Below, one piece after another: positions 13,051 through 26,156 of a DNA stretch of 64,000 nucleotides. Both the position numbers and the translations under genes were made by a program. The DNA lies in contig NC_135565.1 of NCBI RefSeq assembly GCF_964340395.1, positions 7,009,142 through 7,073,141 of the forward strand, in the 5' to 3' direction. The notes below the pieces were generated by a model, which did no database searches, was not told the origin of the DNA, and was given only the letters and a program-made list of their open reading frames with translations. Positions within the stretch are counted from its first letter, which is position 1. Every line of letters starts with the position of its first letter. The DNA is from Glandiceps talaboti. Lineage: Eukaryota > Hemichordata > Enteropneusta > Spengelidae.

Positions 13051-14807
13051 CAGCTGATTTTGGCTCCCCGACCCAGGTGTTGACAAAACTGAAATGGGGG
13101 GGGGGGGTTGTTGTTAGACTGTATGATTGAAAAATTCGATTTGGTGGGGTTGAGGGGTATAATACTAAATAATTTAATTTTAGGTTATTATCCCTAAATT
13201 TTAGGATATATGCATGGCTCTACGTTGTGTTATCTTTTCTTTCTCAGAAATAAATTCTTATACATTTAATGTTTACTACTAACTGACATGTTAAGAATAT
13301 TCTTGATACTGAAAGAATATGTGACAGAACATTATTAAATGCAGATATGAAAAAATTAATACGATTGTAGCATCGTGTGTACAAAGAAAATAATGATAAA
13401 AAGGGTTTGAGACCCAATATATCAGAATGCGACTATTATCTTTTTGAGAATTATTTTTCAAAGTATTTGTACATTGTAGAGAACTAGGGTTAAAAATCAC
13501 CGAGTCAAAATCAAGCATAATTTTTCAGCGTTTGTCTTCACCTCTCTTCCTCTTAATGGATATGCAATTTGAACGGTTTTGAAACGTTTTGCAATATGAT
13601 GTAACGAGCTTTACTTCATACTTTACTGCATGAGATGTATTGAAACACCTATGGTATACATATTTGTGTTGATGTACACATAAACTTTAATATGGAAAAG
13701 AAATCTGACTAAATTAATTTCTGGGTCCAAATGCGATTTCAGCATGACACTATACAATTTATGGATATTGCCGACGTCTAGTTTATTAACATGTACATGT
13801 CTAATTATCCGTATTTGAATAATTTTCAGTGAAAATATTGCTGATTGTCTGATCGAAAATGTAAAACTCAAGTTACAGTTAGCGTAGTTTCATAACAGAT
13901 CTTAAAGTAACCTCAAAGTCATGTATTGTTCAAGATTAACACAATTACTGACTTACTGCGATGGAATTCATTAGGTATACACAGAAATACATTTAAGAGA
14001 ATTCTGTCAGTGATGTTTGATGAAGTCCAGGTAGAGCGCGTGCAAACAAGAAGAACATTACTGCTATGACATACAGGCCATTTAAATAATTAATTATACA
14101 TTTGCAATTACTGATAAATACATCGTTTCCACTGACACGATGAAAAGAAAGGGTTTTTTAAAGACTTTATGTGTAACTCTCAACCTGTCAATACATTTAA
14201 AATATATCGAGGATGGAAGATTCGGATTCCCATTAAATTTAAGGAGTGGATAAACTACACATTCCAATGTCTTGGTTTAGGTAATATAATATCAAATCCA
14301 GAACGATTTATCTGTGCTTTCTGGGCTTCTGATGTGAAAGGTTTGTTACATATTGTTGACAAATATGATGTGCCACAGGATCGAACAAACACTATAACAT
14401 TGAATTTTGCCTATTTGTAGGGAAGGCAGGTTTCACCTGGAGACCATTGTCCTCATACTACATTACGTAGTGTGTGTCTTTCAATCCATGCATACTAGAG
14501 TATACATGTAATGTGTTCACCTTTGTCTCAAACATGTACTAGCTAATTTCAACCAAACCTTCAATAGCCAATAACTTCATACTTTGCTGATTAACACCAC
14601 AAACCAAATAGATATATTCATTTGTCTAAATCCACGTCATCAATAATGAGCCTTCTATCTAATAATGAAATGACTTTTGACCCTGACCTTTATTTTCAAG
14701 TTCAAATTGGCATATAGCATAAACTTTATGTTTTGCCCACTAACCACTAAACGATTTACTTAGGCTTACATTTACAGGTTTAAACTAAAACCATGATTGT
14801 CTGTATT
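13051..14807. other. No gene called
   Basis: AT-rich sequence with a short G run near 13100. An 83-codon plus-strand ORF at 14169-14420 has ordinary amino-acid composition but no motif I recognise and no clear splice context. Confidence 0.35.
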
Positions 14808-15189
14808 AATTCATTTAAAACTTGGATATACAGTTACAAAATGTAGCCTGCAATATTATAGAAATTAAATTCATAATACGTTGAAACACAATGTATAAAA
14901 GAGCTGCCAAATACCTTATGTTTGTTAACATTTCCTCATCAATTATGTTATAAGATTATTAGTAATTTATCAAATCTGTTCACTTACTACCTAAGTGTGG
15001 CGAACATCAGTTTGTAATATTAAAAATGACAGCATGAGAGTCAATTGCTTATTAACTTTAATAAGTAGGCAAGGAAATAGCGCCAATGGCGTTGTAGCAC
15101 AACTGTACAGTTTATAAAAATATTTACACACATACTGATCCAAGCTATGTATACGTGTTCCTTTGCTGAATGATTATCCAGTTGCCTAT

Positions 15190-16068
15190 CCAACCCTGTT
15201 GTTATCTTTGCAATATGCGCATTTGGCTGTTGTTATGGGCGTGATCGTGTTGCTAGACATATTTGCATACATCTTTTGAATGTTCATTCACTTGTCTATG
15301 AATCTCTGATGTTATCTTTACGATATAGGTGATCATATGTCTGTTGCTATGGGCGTGGTCTGTTTCGAGGTATATTTACATACATTTTATGAATGTTTAT
15401 ATATTTGTCTATTAATACCTGTTGTTATTTTTGCAATATCTGTGATCATTTGGCTGTTGCCATGGGCGTGGTCTTGTTGCAATGCATATTTTCATACACA
15501 TTTTGAATATTTGTTCACTTGTCTAAGAATCCCTGTTGTTATTTTTGGGAAATAGACACCGTTTCGTTGTTACTATGGGCATGGTCATGGTTGCTAGAAA
15601 TCTAGAAACATCTCACCAACTTTCAGTCTCATTGACCAAGTACTTTTTGAGATATAAAGTTTTGACCAAAAGTCACATTTTTACACCTTATTTGCATATC
15701 ACTGATAAGTTGCTTCATCTATACACCCCCAGCTGCATCCCCATTAAATGTCTGCCCAATCTGCTCAGCAGTTTTGGAATTAAGGATTTTCGACCAAAAA
15801 GACACATTTTAACCCAAATTTGCATATCACTTATGGGATCATCATGTCATGAACAATTCTTAATATCAACACGAATATTCCCACCAAATGTCAGACCAAT
15901 CTGCCCAGTAGCTTTTGAGTTTAAACTTTTTTGACCGAAAATAAAATGTTTTGACCCAAATCACACGCCGGTGGTAAGATTTCCCAACTAGACACCCAAA
16001 GTAATATATCCACCAAATATCATGGCAATCGGTCCAGTGGTTTTTGACTTTAAGTTGTTTGCACACAC

Positions 16069-16111
<43 letters not shown>

Positions 16112-16115
16112 CTTT
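15190..16115 (+). repeat. Interspersed repeat family A (GTTGCTATGGGCGTGG type), copy 1
   Basis: Three or four internal repeats of about 110 bp carry TTGCTATGGGCGTGGTC and a downstream CATTTTGAATGTTTATTCAC-like stretch. A second module with ACCAAATGTCAGACCAATCT-like blocks follows, then TTTTTGACTTTAAGTTGTTT and an ACAG microsatellite. Related copies lie at 18250-18890, 29930-30600 and, inverted, at 56029-56790. Confidence 0.7.
16066..16110. repeat. (ACAG)n microsatellite at the end of family A
   Basis: About 11 ACAG tetramers directly after TTGTTTGCACACAC. The same junction in the other family A copies is also microsatellite-like. Confidence 0.95.
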
Positions 16116-16760
16116 GCCATGCCTATATCACTACTGAATCTAAGTAGTTCAGTTGTGCTAAAAAATGCCGGTATGCTGAATGGAAAATTACCCCACTCAC
16201 ATGGTTTTAGAAAGGAAATTAATCAACTTGAAAAAAAGTACATTTTGCGGAGTCCAAAGTCAAAATCACTCCCTGGCCTCTGCTTCCAATGTTTCAAAAT
16301 GTTGACATAAGATGGTGAACTGGTAGATGTCACAAGGTTAATGGACCAGTGTTGACAAGTACACAATAACAATGAGAGGAATTCAACTCCTGAATTGGAG
16401 TCACCAATATAAACACACAAGGCATCTGCAAGAAACTCATATGGTTAGGGTTCTGTGTCCTTTTTATAGCAGTGACCTTGCTGACACTTTGTTGATAGAT
16501 TAGTTAGCTTTGTGTAGAGGATTCGTTTTTATCTATTTTGCTGTATCAGTGTGACCAACCTACATTTTAAAATTTCAAGAGACTGAGATTTCAACAAAAC
16601 TCACACTCCACAAAGAAAATCAGTTTGTACAAAAATGTCTTTCAAGCGATATTTTCAAATTAACCCCCAAAATGTCACAACATTTGCACAAAATGACATT
16701 GATTACAATGATTGTATTAGTCGTATTTCTGCAAAAACAACAACATATAAAACAAAGAAA

Positions 16761-18249
16761 ACAGCGGAAGGATCCCAAAGACTTCTTACCCCACCCCCAC
16801 CCCTACAATTGACATAAATACGATACTTTGGTATCAAAAATGCCGTCCGATGGCTATCGTAATCGCGTGACCTGTTGCGAGGTCAACCCTTACGTACCGT
16901 GCTGTGCTTTCTCCCTGGGGTTTCTCAACCAACATTATCGGTTATAACCTTGCGATGTACACGTAATAACAAATTTAGCTTTATAATGTAAGTAAACTTT
17001 GTCTGAATGCGATTTTTGTTTAACTATATTCGCTCTGGATGTGCAAGTTCGGAGCTCTGAGCTAGCTCAACAGAAAATCGGAAGTAAGTTTACCGGCTGC
17101 TACTATATACAAATTGTCATCAATGATCTACAAATGTATTAAATGAAAATAAAAGATTACATCATTAGAAGATATGTTTATTAGACAATGGTTTGTATGA
17201 CCGCAATTTATAGACGTATTTCTAGCTTTTCAAGACAATAACGACCATTTAAACAGTGTTTTGGATTACACTCTCCTACCATTTGCCTTATAGTTTTAAC
17301 TAATGTACCAAACCACTATGGCGAGAGACCCTGTTTATGATTCATTTTTTCCCGCTTAGTTTTATGACACATATCACTAGTTGATTTACATGGTGTATGC
17401 TTATGGAGGTGTCAAGTTTTCTATGAAAAAAATGTATTGCAGTCACTGACAACTAATGTTAGTACTTGTCAGACTAATGTATTACTGCACACAGGGAAAC
17501 TGAATTGAGGGATAGGCACAAAAACTGACCAAATTAGAATAAATATTGGCATAAATTAAGTGTTCAGGATATCTACTATTTGTTGAACAACATAATATGT
17601 CAAAGACATGTGTTTTACCACTAAACCCTCTTTGGCAAAACTACAGTTAAATGTGTGACTGTACATGATTTCATCATCACAATGTAATAGCAGTGAGCAT
17701 GAAATGTAATCCAATGTTGTGCATGCATCATGCATGTATCAGTATCACACTGGTCGTTCAGATATACTACTAGATATTATGTTTGTAAGCGCTTCCTAAA
17801 GATTTAGACCGACCGCATTAGCATAGACCGTATTAATTGTGTAATTTCATCACCAATTATATTAATTTGAAAGGACATAGACATAGAGATGTGCAATTTC
17901 TCTGCATGTAATTAATAAGTTACTCAGCTTTTTGCCAAGCCTTTTGGCCTTCCAGGTGTACATGTGATTACATATATTTGACTAACAGACCACGTGTATT
18001 CCATGTCATCACAAACAAGTAAGACTAGTCTGTGATGCTATATGAAATCATGTGTTGTGAGCGAATAACTTTGACATTGCACTTCGTGCATTGACTGCTG
18101 TGTACAGTAAATTGACTGTGGTGTTAATTGGCCGGGTGTGTAAAAAGATGTAATTAAAAAAAATGTAACTTGTCAAAGGGCCCAGGCCAGGCAACCAAGC
18201 TCTCACTGAGGCAAATTATGAGGAGAATAAGCACTGTTTGAGCGTTGAT
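16761..18249. other. No gene seen
   Basis: Unique AT-rich sequence. I see no ORF, RNA gene or repeat structure that can be supported. Confidence 0.5.
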
Positions 18250-18890
18250 TTCTAAAGAATCTATCCACATGCTAATCAAGCCCTGTTGCTACCTATTCAA
18301 AATCCATCGTATCTTACTATTGGTATGGGTGTCTCTTAGTTGCTGGTTGACTATGTGCCAATATTTTGGAAGTATATCTACTTGCCTAACAAGGAACTAT
18401 GTTGTTATCTTTGCCATATACACCGTTATTTCACTGTTGTTATGGGTGTGATCTAACTGCCAGAAATGTACATATTCTTTTTAGGAATGTTTATCCATTT
18501 ACTTTCTAGCACTGTTGTTATCTCTCTTATATACACTCCACCATTGGTCGTTGCTATGGGTATGGCCTTGTTGCTAGACATATGTGTGGACATTTTATAA
18601 CTGTTTATCCACTTGCCTTTTCATCTCTGTTATTGTCTTTGTAGTGTATGCCATCATTTGGTTGTTGCTGTTGACATAGTCTTGTTGTTATGCTTATATG
18701 TGATCATTTATTGGATGTTTAGCCACACGCTTACTCATCTCGGTTATCTTTGCAATACATACAGGTATTTCATTGTTGCTAGGGGCACGGTATTGATTAA
18801 AGGCATATTTACATATGGTTTTTTTCACGCTTTCTCAACAAATACTCTTGTTACTTTCAAAATAACACTCTCATTTACTTTATATGTGAA
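18250..18890 (+). repeat. Interspersed repeat family A, copy 2
   Basis: Recurring TTGCTATGGGTATGGCCTTG, GTTGTTATCTTTG and TTTATCCACTTGCC words match the internal repeats of 15190-15560. The 102-codon ORF at 18613 is a shadow of this repeat. Confidence 0.65.
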
Positions 18891-18984
18891 TGACAATAAT
18901 CGTTTAAACCCATCTTCCTGAAACTAATTAGACGTTCTAATCACTAGAATGACTAGATACAAATATAGTAAGACAAGAATTGGT

Positions 18985-19640
18985 CTGTGTGCTCAGCTCC
19001 TGATACCATTCGAGATCACTAACGTTATCTACCCGTTTTGGCATTCTTGACGTCCAGCTGGTACACATGCATAGCACAGACAGAAATGAAAAAGGGCAGT
19101 GAGAGAAATTAAAATCAAATGAATTGGTCTGTCTTGCAACTCTTTTTACCATTGAAGATGGCTAACGTTATGAATGGATATGTGCTATAACTCTCTTTAC
19201 CATTCAGGACGGCTAAAGTTATCTACCTGTTTTGTAATTCATGACGTCCAACTGGTAGACATGCATAGCACAGACAAATGAAAAAGGGCAGGGAAAGAAA
19301 TTAAAATAAAATGAATTAGTATGACTTGTAGTTCTTTTTACCATCAAGATGGCTAAAGTTATGAATGTTATAGCTCTGTTCACCATTCGAGAAGGCTAAA
19401 GTTATCTACCTGTTTTGACATTCGTGCCAACTGGTAAAATAAAATGAATGGGTCCATGATATACATGTAGCTCTTTTTACCATTGAGACGACTAAAGTTA
19501 TCTACCTATTTTGACATTTGTGACGTCCAACTGGCAGACATTCATATCACAGAAAGAAATGGAAAAGGATAGTGGAAATATTTAAAATGAAATGAATGTC
19601 TGTGTTGGAGTTGTTCATGATTCAAGACGGCTAAAGTGAA
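18985..19640. repeat. Diverged tandem repeat, about 180 bp unit, 4 copies
   Basis: GGCTAAAGTTATCTACCTGT-like sequence recurs at about 19020, 19210, 19392 and 19492. Each copy carries a TTTACCATT word upstream. Except in the shortened third copy, GACGTCCAACTGG, a GACATGCATAGCACAGA-like block and AAATGAAAAAGGGCAG follow. The copies differ by many substitutions and indels, so the array is old. Confidence 0.75.
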
Positions 19641-22190
19641 TATGGCTATTAAAGTGACTTACTTACTTTACACAAGCAGTAATGTGACACGCACCTTCTG
19701 ATCTTTATTGAGTTCATTTGTTTTCACTAAATGTGATAAATTTTGCATCATACTCTACTGGGTTTGGATATCTCTTGCAAAACTTACACTCTACAATTGA
19801 AAGATCAGGAACGTTTTACATGAAATTATATGCATTTATGCACATTTAAGAGTCACACTAAATATGCTTTCAGGTGATACTAAAATTGTCCATATTCATG
19901 GATTTCTATAAAGATCTATACATTTGCTATTTTACCATTTGAATTTATCAAACTATGCAGAATCTTTTACATTCAGATGTTTAGGACAAATTCTTAATGT
20001 ATCAACTACTATATGCATAACACAGAGCTTGGTACAAAGTATGTCATGTAATACATACACGATTCGAACTCAGTTTTGTTCTTGCAGACTACAATGTACA
20101 GCATAGTGAGTATTGGGGAAAGTGTTTGTTCGTTTATTCAATCAATAAACTTTGGACACTCAAGACAGATGTGTTATTAACTGAACCAAAAAACTATTTG
20201 GCCTCCTACATAAAAGTATTCCAAGTCCCATTCTTACTCCTACAAGCGAATTTGCTGACAAAGTTATGGTTAAGATATGATTGGATTACAAAAGAAAACG
20301 CACACGATTGCCAGAAATGTGTCATGTTTTGAACAAAAGTAGGTCAACAACACCGACATTGGAACAGGAACTACTCGAAAGATGAAGTAATGATTACCTC
20401 AAGAAATCGCCAACGTCCTCAATAGCTCATTTAACATAACTGATAGTTTGCCATACTTAAGTCCAATATCAAAGTATGATTTTAAAAAAGTTACATAAAT
20501 GTATACAAAATTTTATGACAACATAGCCTAACGAAATAAATCTATACATATACGAATTACATGTTAGCATCGAATACATTTATCAAAAGACAGCAACACG
20601 CTTTTGTAGTAAAACGTGTTATTTAGAAATTTAAATTTAAATTATACCTAAAAAATTAAATTTAGATCAATAGGATTTTAGTATCCACAAATAACAATCA
20701 AAATAATATCAATTTTAATGGGCAAGGCAAATCTGGGCTATTCATTACCATGGTTATAAGGAATTTATAGTACAAGTAAAACATGTAGTACATGTTTTGC
20801 GCACCTCATATCCATCGGTAATAACAATGCAAAGTACAGTGCCAACAACCAAAAAATCAAAATAATATTCATTTTTGAGGGGTCACCATGTGTCCACCTA
20901 CTATATTGTATGGGGTTTGCAAGTGATGCACGTCGCACAACTATGCGATGTCAAAATCACACAGTGTTGCTAAGTTAGATAATACAGTTAAAATATGGCT
21001 GAAATATGGCCCTCCCGTGACAACCGTTTTGTAAAAAGTAACCCCCCCCCCCATTCCCCCGGCCCTCCCCCTGTAAATACTGAAGGCTCCCTTGACGTTA
21101 CAAAAAAACATTACAACGTCAACCCATATATAAATCATTGTACAAAAGTTCGGTCAAACAATTTATTCTGGACAGCTATAACACATAGTCATAGTTTATT
21201 TTCACACTTGCTGCCCTGTCTATTATAGTTAGGTTATTGTACTCACCAATTTGACGGACAGCAAACATCCACATATTAATTGCTTACTGTGTAATGCATG
21301 TACTATATTGTAGCTTTCAGTGATAGTTTTAGAGTATATAAATATCATAAACCTATCTTTAACTTCCATTTCTGTTCGGCGTTCACAATAGTTTGTCCTG
21401 ATATACACCGCACATGGTCTCTCACTCAGTTCAACTCTGTCAATTAATATGGTATCCGTGGGTAATAACATCCCTGTACTTCACATATGTCTTGGCAGCC
21501 ACGTTCATTTTCATGGCATTTACTGTTTGACGATTACAACATTTGTTGGTAAACAGTTCAATGTATTTACAGTGCTGGATGTTATAAAGAATTTCCTGGT
21601 ATAAAGCCCATAGTTAGTATGAGTAGATTTAGATTCTGCCAATGTGTTATACATGATGAAGCCAGCTGAATTGGACGGTCACACGAGTTGGAAGGTCAAC
21701 ATTTGTTGAAAGGCTCTCTTAATTCCCTAGATGATATCTGCTTGTTTTGCTAACTGAGTGAAGTTGGTTTCCATGACAACCATGTTTCAGAGTTCCATGG
21801 ATTCTATTTTCGCTGTTTCAAACAAGTAACAAATCATTGTTATATAATCCCCGGTCACAACCTTCCTTATTGTAGAGCGCTTCAGGTTTTTCCATTGTAT
21901 TTTAAGTTCACGTCTGGCCCGTGTATAGTGGGTTGTGGTAACCTTATCCATGGTGGTTACTTGTTTGTACAAAAAGAGCTCGAAGTCACGGTCACTAGCT
22001 AGCTTGTGAATATACACATCAAAGTCTCACAAATCTAATGCCACAGTGTGTAGTAAAGAGCTAAACTTTACATCGCCCGGGAGTTTCTAAAAATATTTTG
22101 TATAATTATAAGTATCACCAATAATTGACTAATCAAGACTCTCGTTAACCTTAGAGTTTAGAATAGCACTTCTTGTCTAATTGAGAATTC
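19641..22190. other. No gene called
   Basis: Mostly unique AT-rich sequence, with a C run at 21044-21053 and a 21-bp perfect palindrome at about 20770-20790 (AAAACATGTA, one base, then its inverse). Minus-strand ORFs at 21229-21471 and 21787-22017 have plausible composition but no recognised domain. Confidence 0.4.
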
Positions 22191-22239
22191 TTGACTCCAT
22201 CATGTTCTCCCAACGGCTGTGGTACCAATCTTTATGTTT

Positions 22240-22466
22240 GTGTTCTGTTGAATAAAAGTGTTTTGCACTGGAAAGTTTATACCACCGGGCCAAATGAGTT
22301 ATGTGACCAAAATGATAAAAAAAATGAGATTCACTTTGTTTTACATTGCAGTTTTAATGATGGCGTAGGCAATACTTATATTGTCACACAAAAAACACTG
22401 AATACATCAGATAATGAGATACTGTCAGATAATGAGAAATTAAAGTACTTGGTGACAAATCTATGA
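22240..22466 (+). pseudogene. LINE ORF2 C-terminal scrap
   Basis: The 91-codon ORF contains NELCDQNDKKNEIHFVLHCS and ends with EKLKYLVTNL. The pattern C-x(5-8)-DE-x-HF-x-L-x-C is typical of the zinc-knuckle-like tail of some non-LTR reverse transcriptase polyproteins; compare VEDEFHHFMLYSHY in the LINE at 50285-51420. No catalytic domain is nearby, so this is a fragment. The assignment rests on the motif pattern only. Confidence 0.4.
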
Positions 22467-22513
22467 AAACCCGTTAGTGCCATCCACAAAAGCAAACAAA
22501 TATCTATATCTCA

Positions 22514-23222
22514 TGCTCTCGACTTATTATCTCGTGTGCACGAGATATTAACCCCCCCCAAAAAAAAAATAAAAATAAAAATAAATAAATGAATAAATAA
22601 AATTTTTGTGGAAAATGAAGTTATCTCGTGCTCACAACTTATTATCTTGTGCGCATGACTTATTATCTCATGCTCACGACTTATTATCTCGTGCACACGA
22701 GATATCAAAACAAAACAAAATTGTGAAAAATGAAGTCATCTCGACTCGTGCTCATGACTTATTATTTTGTGTGCATGACTTATTATTTCGTGCTCACAAC
22801 TTATAATCTCATGCACACAACTTATTATCTTGTGCGCACGAGATAACATCAAAAGCAAAAAAAATAAAAAATGCAAATTTGAGGAAAGCGAAGTTATCTC
22901 GCGCTCACGATTTATTATCTTGTGCGCACGACTTACTATCTCATGTTCACGACTTATTATCTTATGTGCAAGACTTATCTCATTTGCATGAGATATCAAA
23001 ACAAAACAAAATTTCACGCAAAACAAAGTTATCTTGGGCTCACGACATATTAGCTCGTGCGCACGACTTATTATCTCGTGCTCATGACATTATCTCGTGC
23101 ACACGACTTGTTTTCCTTTTTTTTGGTTTTGATATCGCTTGTGCACAAGATAATAAGTTGTAAGCACGAGATAATATGTCATGTGCATGAGATAATAAGT
23201 CGTGAGCATGAGATAATGAAGT
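22514..23222. repeat. Cluster of palindromic 22-mer repeats, block 1
   Basis: About 25 degenerate copies of TTATTATCTCGTGCGCACGA-like units. They are mostly direct, then switch to the inverse sense (CGAGATAATAAGTCGTGAGC) after about 23130. AT-rich spacers contain ATATCAAAACAAAACAAAAT and GAAGTTATCTCG. The ORFs reading AHDLLSRAHDL are repeat translations. Confidence 0.9.
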
Positions 23223-23715
23223 CCGGGACGGGGACTTATGGATTTTGTTCCGACCGTCTGTCCGACCGGAACCGTTTCTTGAAGATGCCTGGACCGACTT
23301 TTTTCAAACTTGGTACAGGGGCAACATACTATGGCATACATATGCACGTCAATTTGTTTCATGATACGATCCAATATGGCCGCCTAGCAGCCATTTGTTT
23401 GCGAATTTTCCATGTCCAAAGCCATAACTCAGACATGCTTGAACAGATCTCATTCAAAGTTGGTATTAGGACAGTGTTCTATGACATACATGTGCATATT
23501 CATTGTTGTTGTGATACGATCTAATATGGCTGCCTGACACCCATTTTGTTTGCGAATTTTCCATGTCCAAAGCCATAACTCAGACATGCTTGAACAGATC
23601 TCATTCAAAGTTGGTATTAGCACAGTGTTCTATGACATACATGTGCATATAGCAGCCATTTTGCTGGCGCAGTTTTCATGTCCAAAGCTATAACTCAGAC
23701 ATGCTTGATCAGGTC
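23222..23715 (+). repeat. Tandem repeat, about 148 bp unit, 3 copies
   Basis: CATGTCCAAAGC(C/T)ATAACTC occurs near 23410, 23560 and 23680. It is linked to CTTGAACAGATCTCATTCAA and CAGTGTTCTATGACATACAT. The left end reads GTCCGACCGGAACCGTTTCT. It lies between the two palindromic 22-mer clusters. Confidence 0.8.
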
Positions 23716-24018
23716 CCCCTCCCCCCATACCCGACCCATCCTTTATTGTTGAATGGTTTATTCCATGATGTCATCTTGAAGAGTAGGCATGTCCCATGTC
23801 CAACGAGGAGACACAACATGAGTAGGCATGTGCAACGAACAGACACAACATATCTAAGTCTGTTTGATTTAGGTTCACAAGTGTTGTTGTGTGATCAGAG
23901 TAGTGATATCAAAAACAACCATATGAGGCCAAACAACATTAACCAGGTTTGAAAATGACAACATAATAAACTGCCAGTTCCTTAAAACCCAATCATAGCG
24001 GGACTATGTCATTATCAA

Positions 24019-24671
24019 TGACTTGTTATCTTGTGCTCACGACTTATTATCTCGTGCTCACTACTTATTATCTCGTGTGCAGGATATAACATCAAAAGCA
24101 ATAAAAAAATGTGGAAAACGAAGTTATCTCGGGCTCACAGCTTATTATCTCGTGCGCATGACTTATTACCTTGTACTCACGACTTTTTATCTCGTGTGCA
24201 CAACTTGTTTTCTGCAATTTTTTTCAGTTCTGATATCTCTTGCACATGAGATAATAACTCGTGAGCACAAAATAATAAGTCATGCGCGTGAGATAATAAG
24301 TTGTGAGCACGAGATAACATCAAAACCAAGAAAAAAATGAAAGTTTGCGGAAAACAGAGTTATCCTGTATGCACGACTTATTATCTCAGGCTCTAAACTT
24401 ATTATCTCATACTCACGACTTATTATTTTGTGCTCATGACTTAACATCTCATGTGCACAACTTATTATCTCATATGCACTACTTATTATCTTGTGCGCAC
24501 GACTTGTTATCTCATGTGCTTGACTTATTACCTCATGTGTACGACATATTATCTCGTGAGCATGAGGTAACATATCATGCGCACGAGATAATTAGTCGTG
24601 AGCACGAGATAACTTCGTTTTCCACACAATTTGTTTTAGATATCTCATGCGCATGAGATAATAAGTCGAGA

Positions 24672-24672
<1 letters not shown>
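24019..24672. repeat. Cluster of palindromic 22-mer repeats, block 2
   Basis: Same 22-mer as block 1, arranged as direct-inverse-direct-inverse. Sense changes lie near 24240, 24345 and 24550, so each half can fold back. A (CT)n(AT)n tract follows immediately. Confidence 0.9.
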
Positions 24673-24878
<206 letters not shown>

Positions 24879-26156
24879 TTTTGTAGATGGCACTAACAGG
24901 CTTTCATACAAATCAGATTAGGAATACAGCAAAAATATTTGAAGCCGCCTTTTAAAAATGCTATGAAACTTTGTATCAGAGTTAATCTATTTTTTCTCAC
25001 ACTGAATGTACAATTACTTTTTTTCACTGTAACCTCTCTATATTGCCAATGTCTCCTGTTTTTTGTTTAAGGTGACTTACAAGCCCGATAGGCTGGGATG
25101 TATTTTATATCATTAATTAATTGACAGTATACTTTTAAATGTGTAAAACTTCTATTAAATGGTGGAAAAGAAACAAAAGACCATAGGCACGTACAGCTAA
25201 TAGTGCATGTTTCACCGTATTTTATTTTGATAACGACAGCATTAAATATAGTTTGTCTTACGTTAACGTTATACATGTAAATGTCACACTGATCGTGCTG
25301 AGATACATTACTAGAAATATATTTACACTTAGAGTAAATTCATAAAAATAAAAATATAAAAAAGCATTCCCAGTGGTCAAATCTAAATAAATAAAGCAAA
25401 CAACTACCGGGAAGTACATTTAAAACATCTTGCAAAAACTAGTTTGGTTATAATACGTAAACGACAATAACTCTTTTATTTCTCTTTGATTTTTGTTTTA
25501 TTTGATGAGTGAAGTAAACATTTCACTTCATTTCAACTTGTTTCTACCCCATTACGAGTTGCTTGCATAATTGATCATGTTCCATAATTAGGCAATGTCT
25601 TACGAATGCATACTACAAATTAAGAGTCAACATTAATGATAACGACGTTATCAAATACCTAGTTAGCAGAAAGGAGAACTAAATTAGGGAGGGGTACCAT
25701 TTCAAGTTACAAATAAATTTAGTTAACAAGTTGCTGATTGGTAGTCGATATGGAGTACAATTCCACCACAGTTAGTAGGTAGACACACATCCATGGCCAA
25801 AAGTCAGATAATTTGCATGTATTTTTACATTTAACTCATACATGTTTTACATTTTTAACAGTAGTTAGAAATCATTTTCTTTTTTATATTCTATGACTGC
25901 ACAGAATACATTCTAGGATCATCGCCCATGTATTAAATGTAGACACTCACCCATGGCCAGAAGTCAGATAATTTGTCTGTGATTGATAGATGATGCAAAC
26001 TTACAAATATTGTTACGCCTATTGTCAACGGTGTCAATTGTCTGATATTTTCATGTTTCAGATGATAATGTCTCTAGAATGATAACATCTTGCTCCCCTA
26101 CTTTATTGAAGGTTATCATATAGTTTGCTTGTTCTCCATTTTGCGAAGCTTAAAGT
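24879..26156. other. No gene seen; one short direct repeat pair
   Basis: AT-rich sequence. A roughly 40-bp direct repeat, containing CATGGCCARAAGTCAGATAA, lies near 25790 and 25952. Otherwise nothing can be supported. Confidence 0.45.

Larger units (their letters stand above)
15078..16211. mobile_element. Candidate nonautonomous DNA element inserted into repeat B
   Basis: The insertion is flanked by AAGGAAA direct repeats. Near its left end it carries TAGCACAACTG (within 15089-15105). Near its right end it carries the inverse, CAGTTGTGCTA (within 16150-16170). These lie in longer, related inverted contexts, GGCGTTG...AACTG and its mirror ending AAAAAATGCC. The interior is family A repeat plus an ACAG microsatellite at 16066-16110. 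No transposase is present. The exact ends are uncertain because the inverted repeats lie inside the flanking direct repeats. Confidence 0.45.
14808..16760 (+). repeat. Interspersed repeat family B, copy split by an insertion
   Basis: The left part (14808-15077) matches 12352-12612 and the right part (from about 16257) matches 12613-13050. About 1.13 kb of unrelated sequence, including family A repeats, separates them. The break follows AAGGAAA at 15071-15077, and AAGGAAA recurs at 16212-16218. Confidence 0.7.

Noticed and set aside
14169-14420. 83-codon ORF with ordinary protein-like composition
   Set aside because: No recognised motif, no convincing splice sites or signals, and no repeat support. 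It could be chance in AT-rich DNA.
20770-20790. 21-bp perfect palindrome AAAACATGTA-G-TACATGTTTT as another hairpin insertion
   Set aside because: No flanking direct repeat, and short AT-rich palindromes are expected by chance at this base composition.
22606-24656. ORFs reading AHDLLSRAHDLLS as a repeat protein
   Set aside because: Both strands and several frames are open only because the 22-mer lacks stops. The frames break at each spacer.
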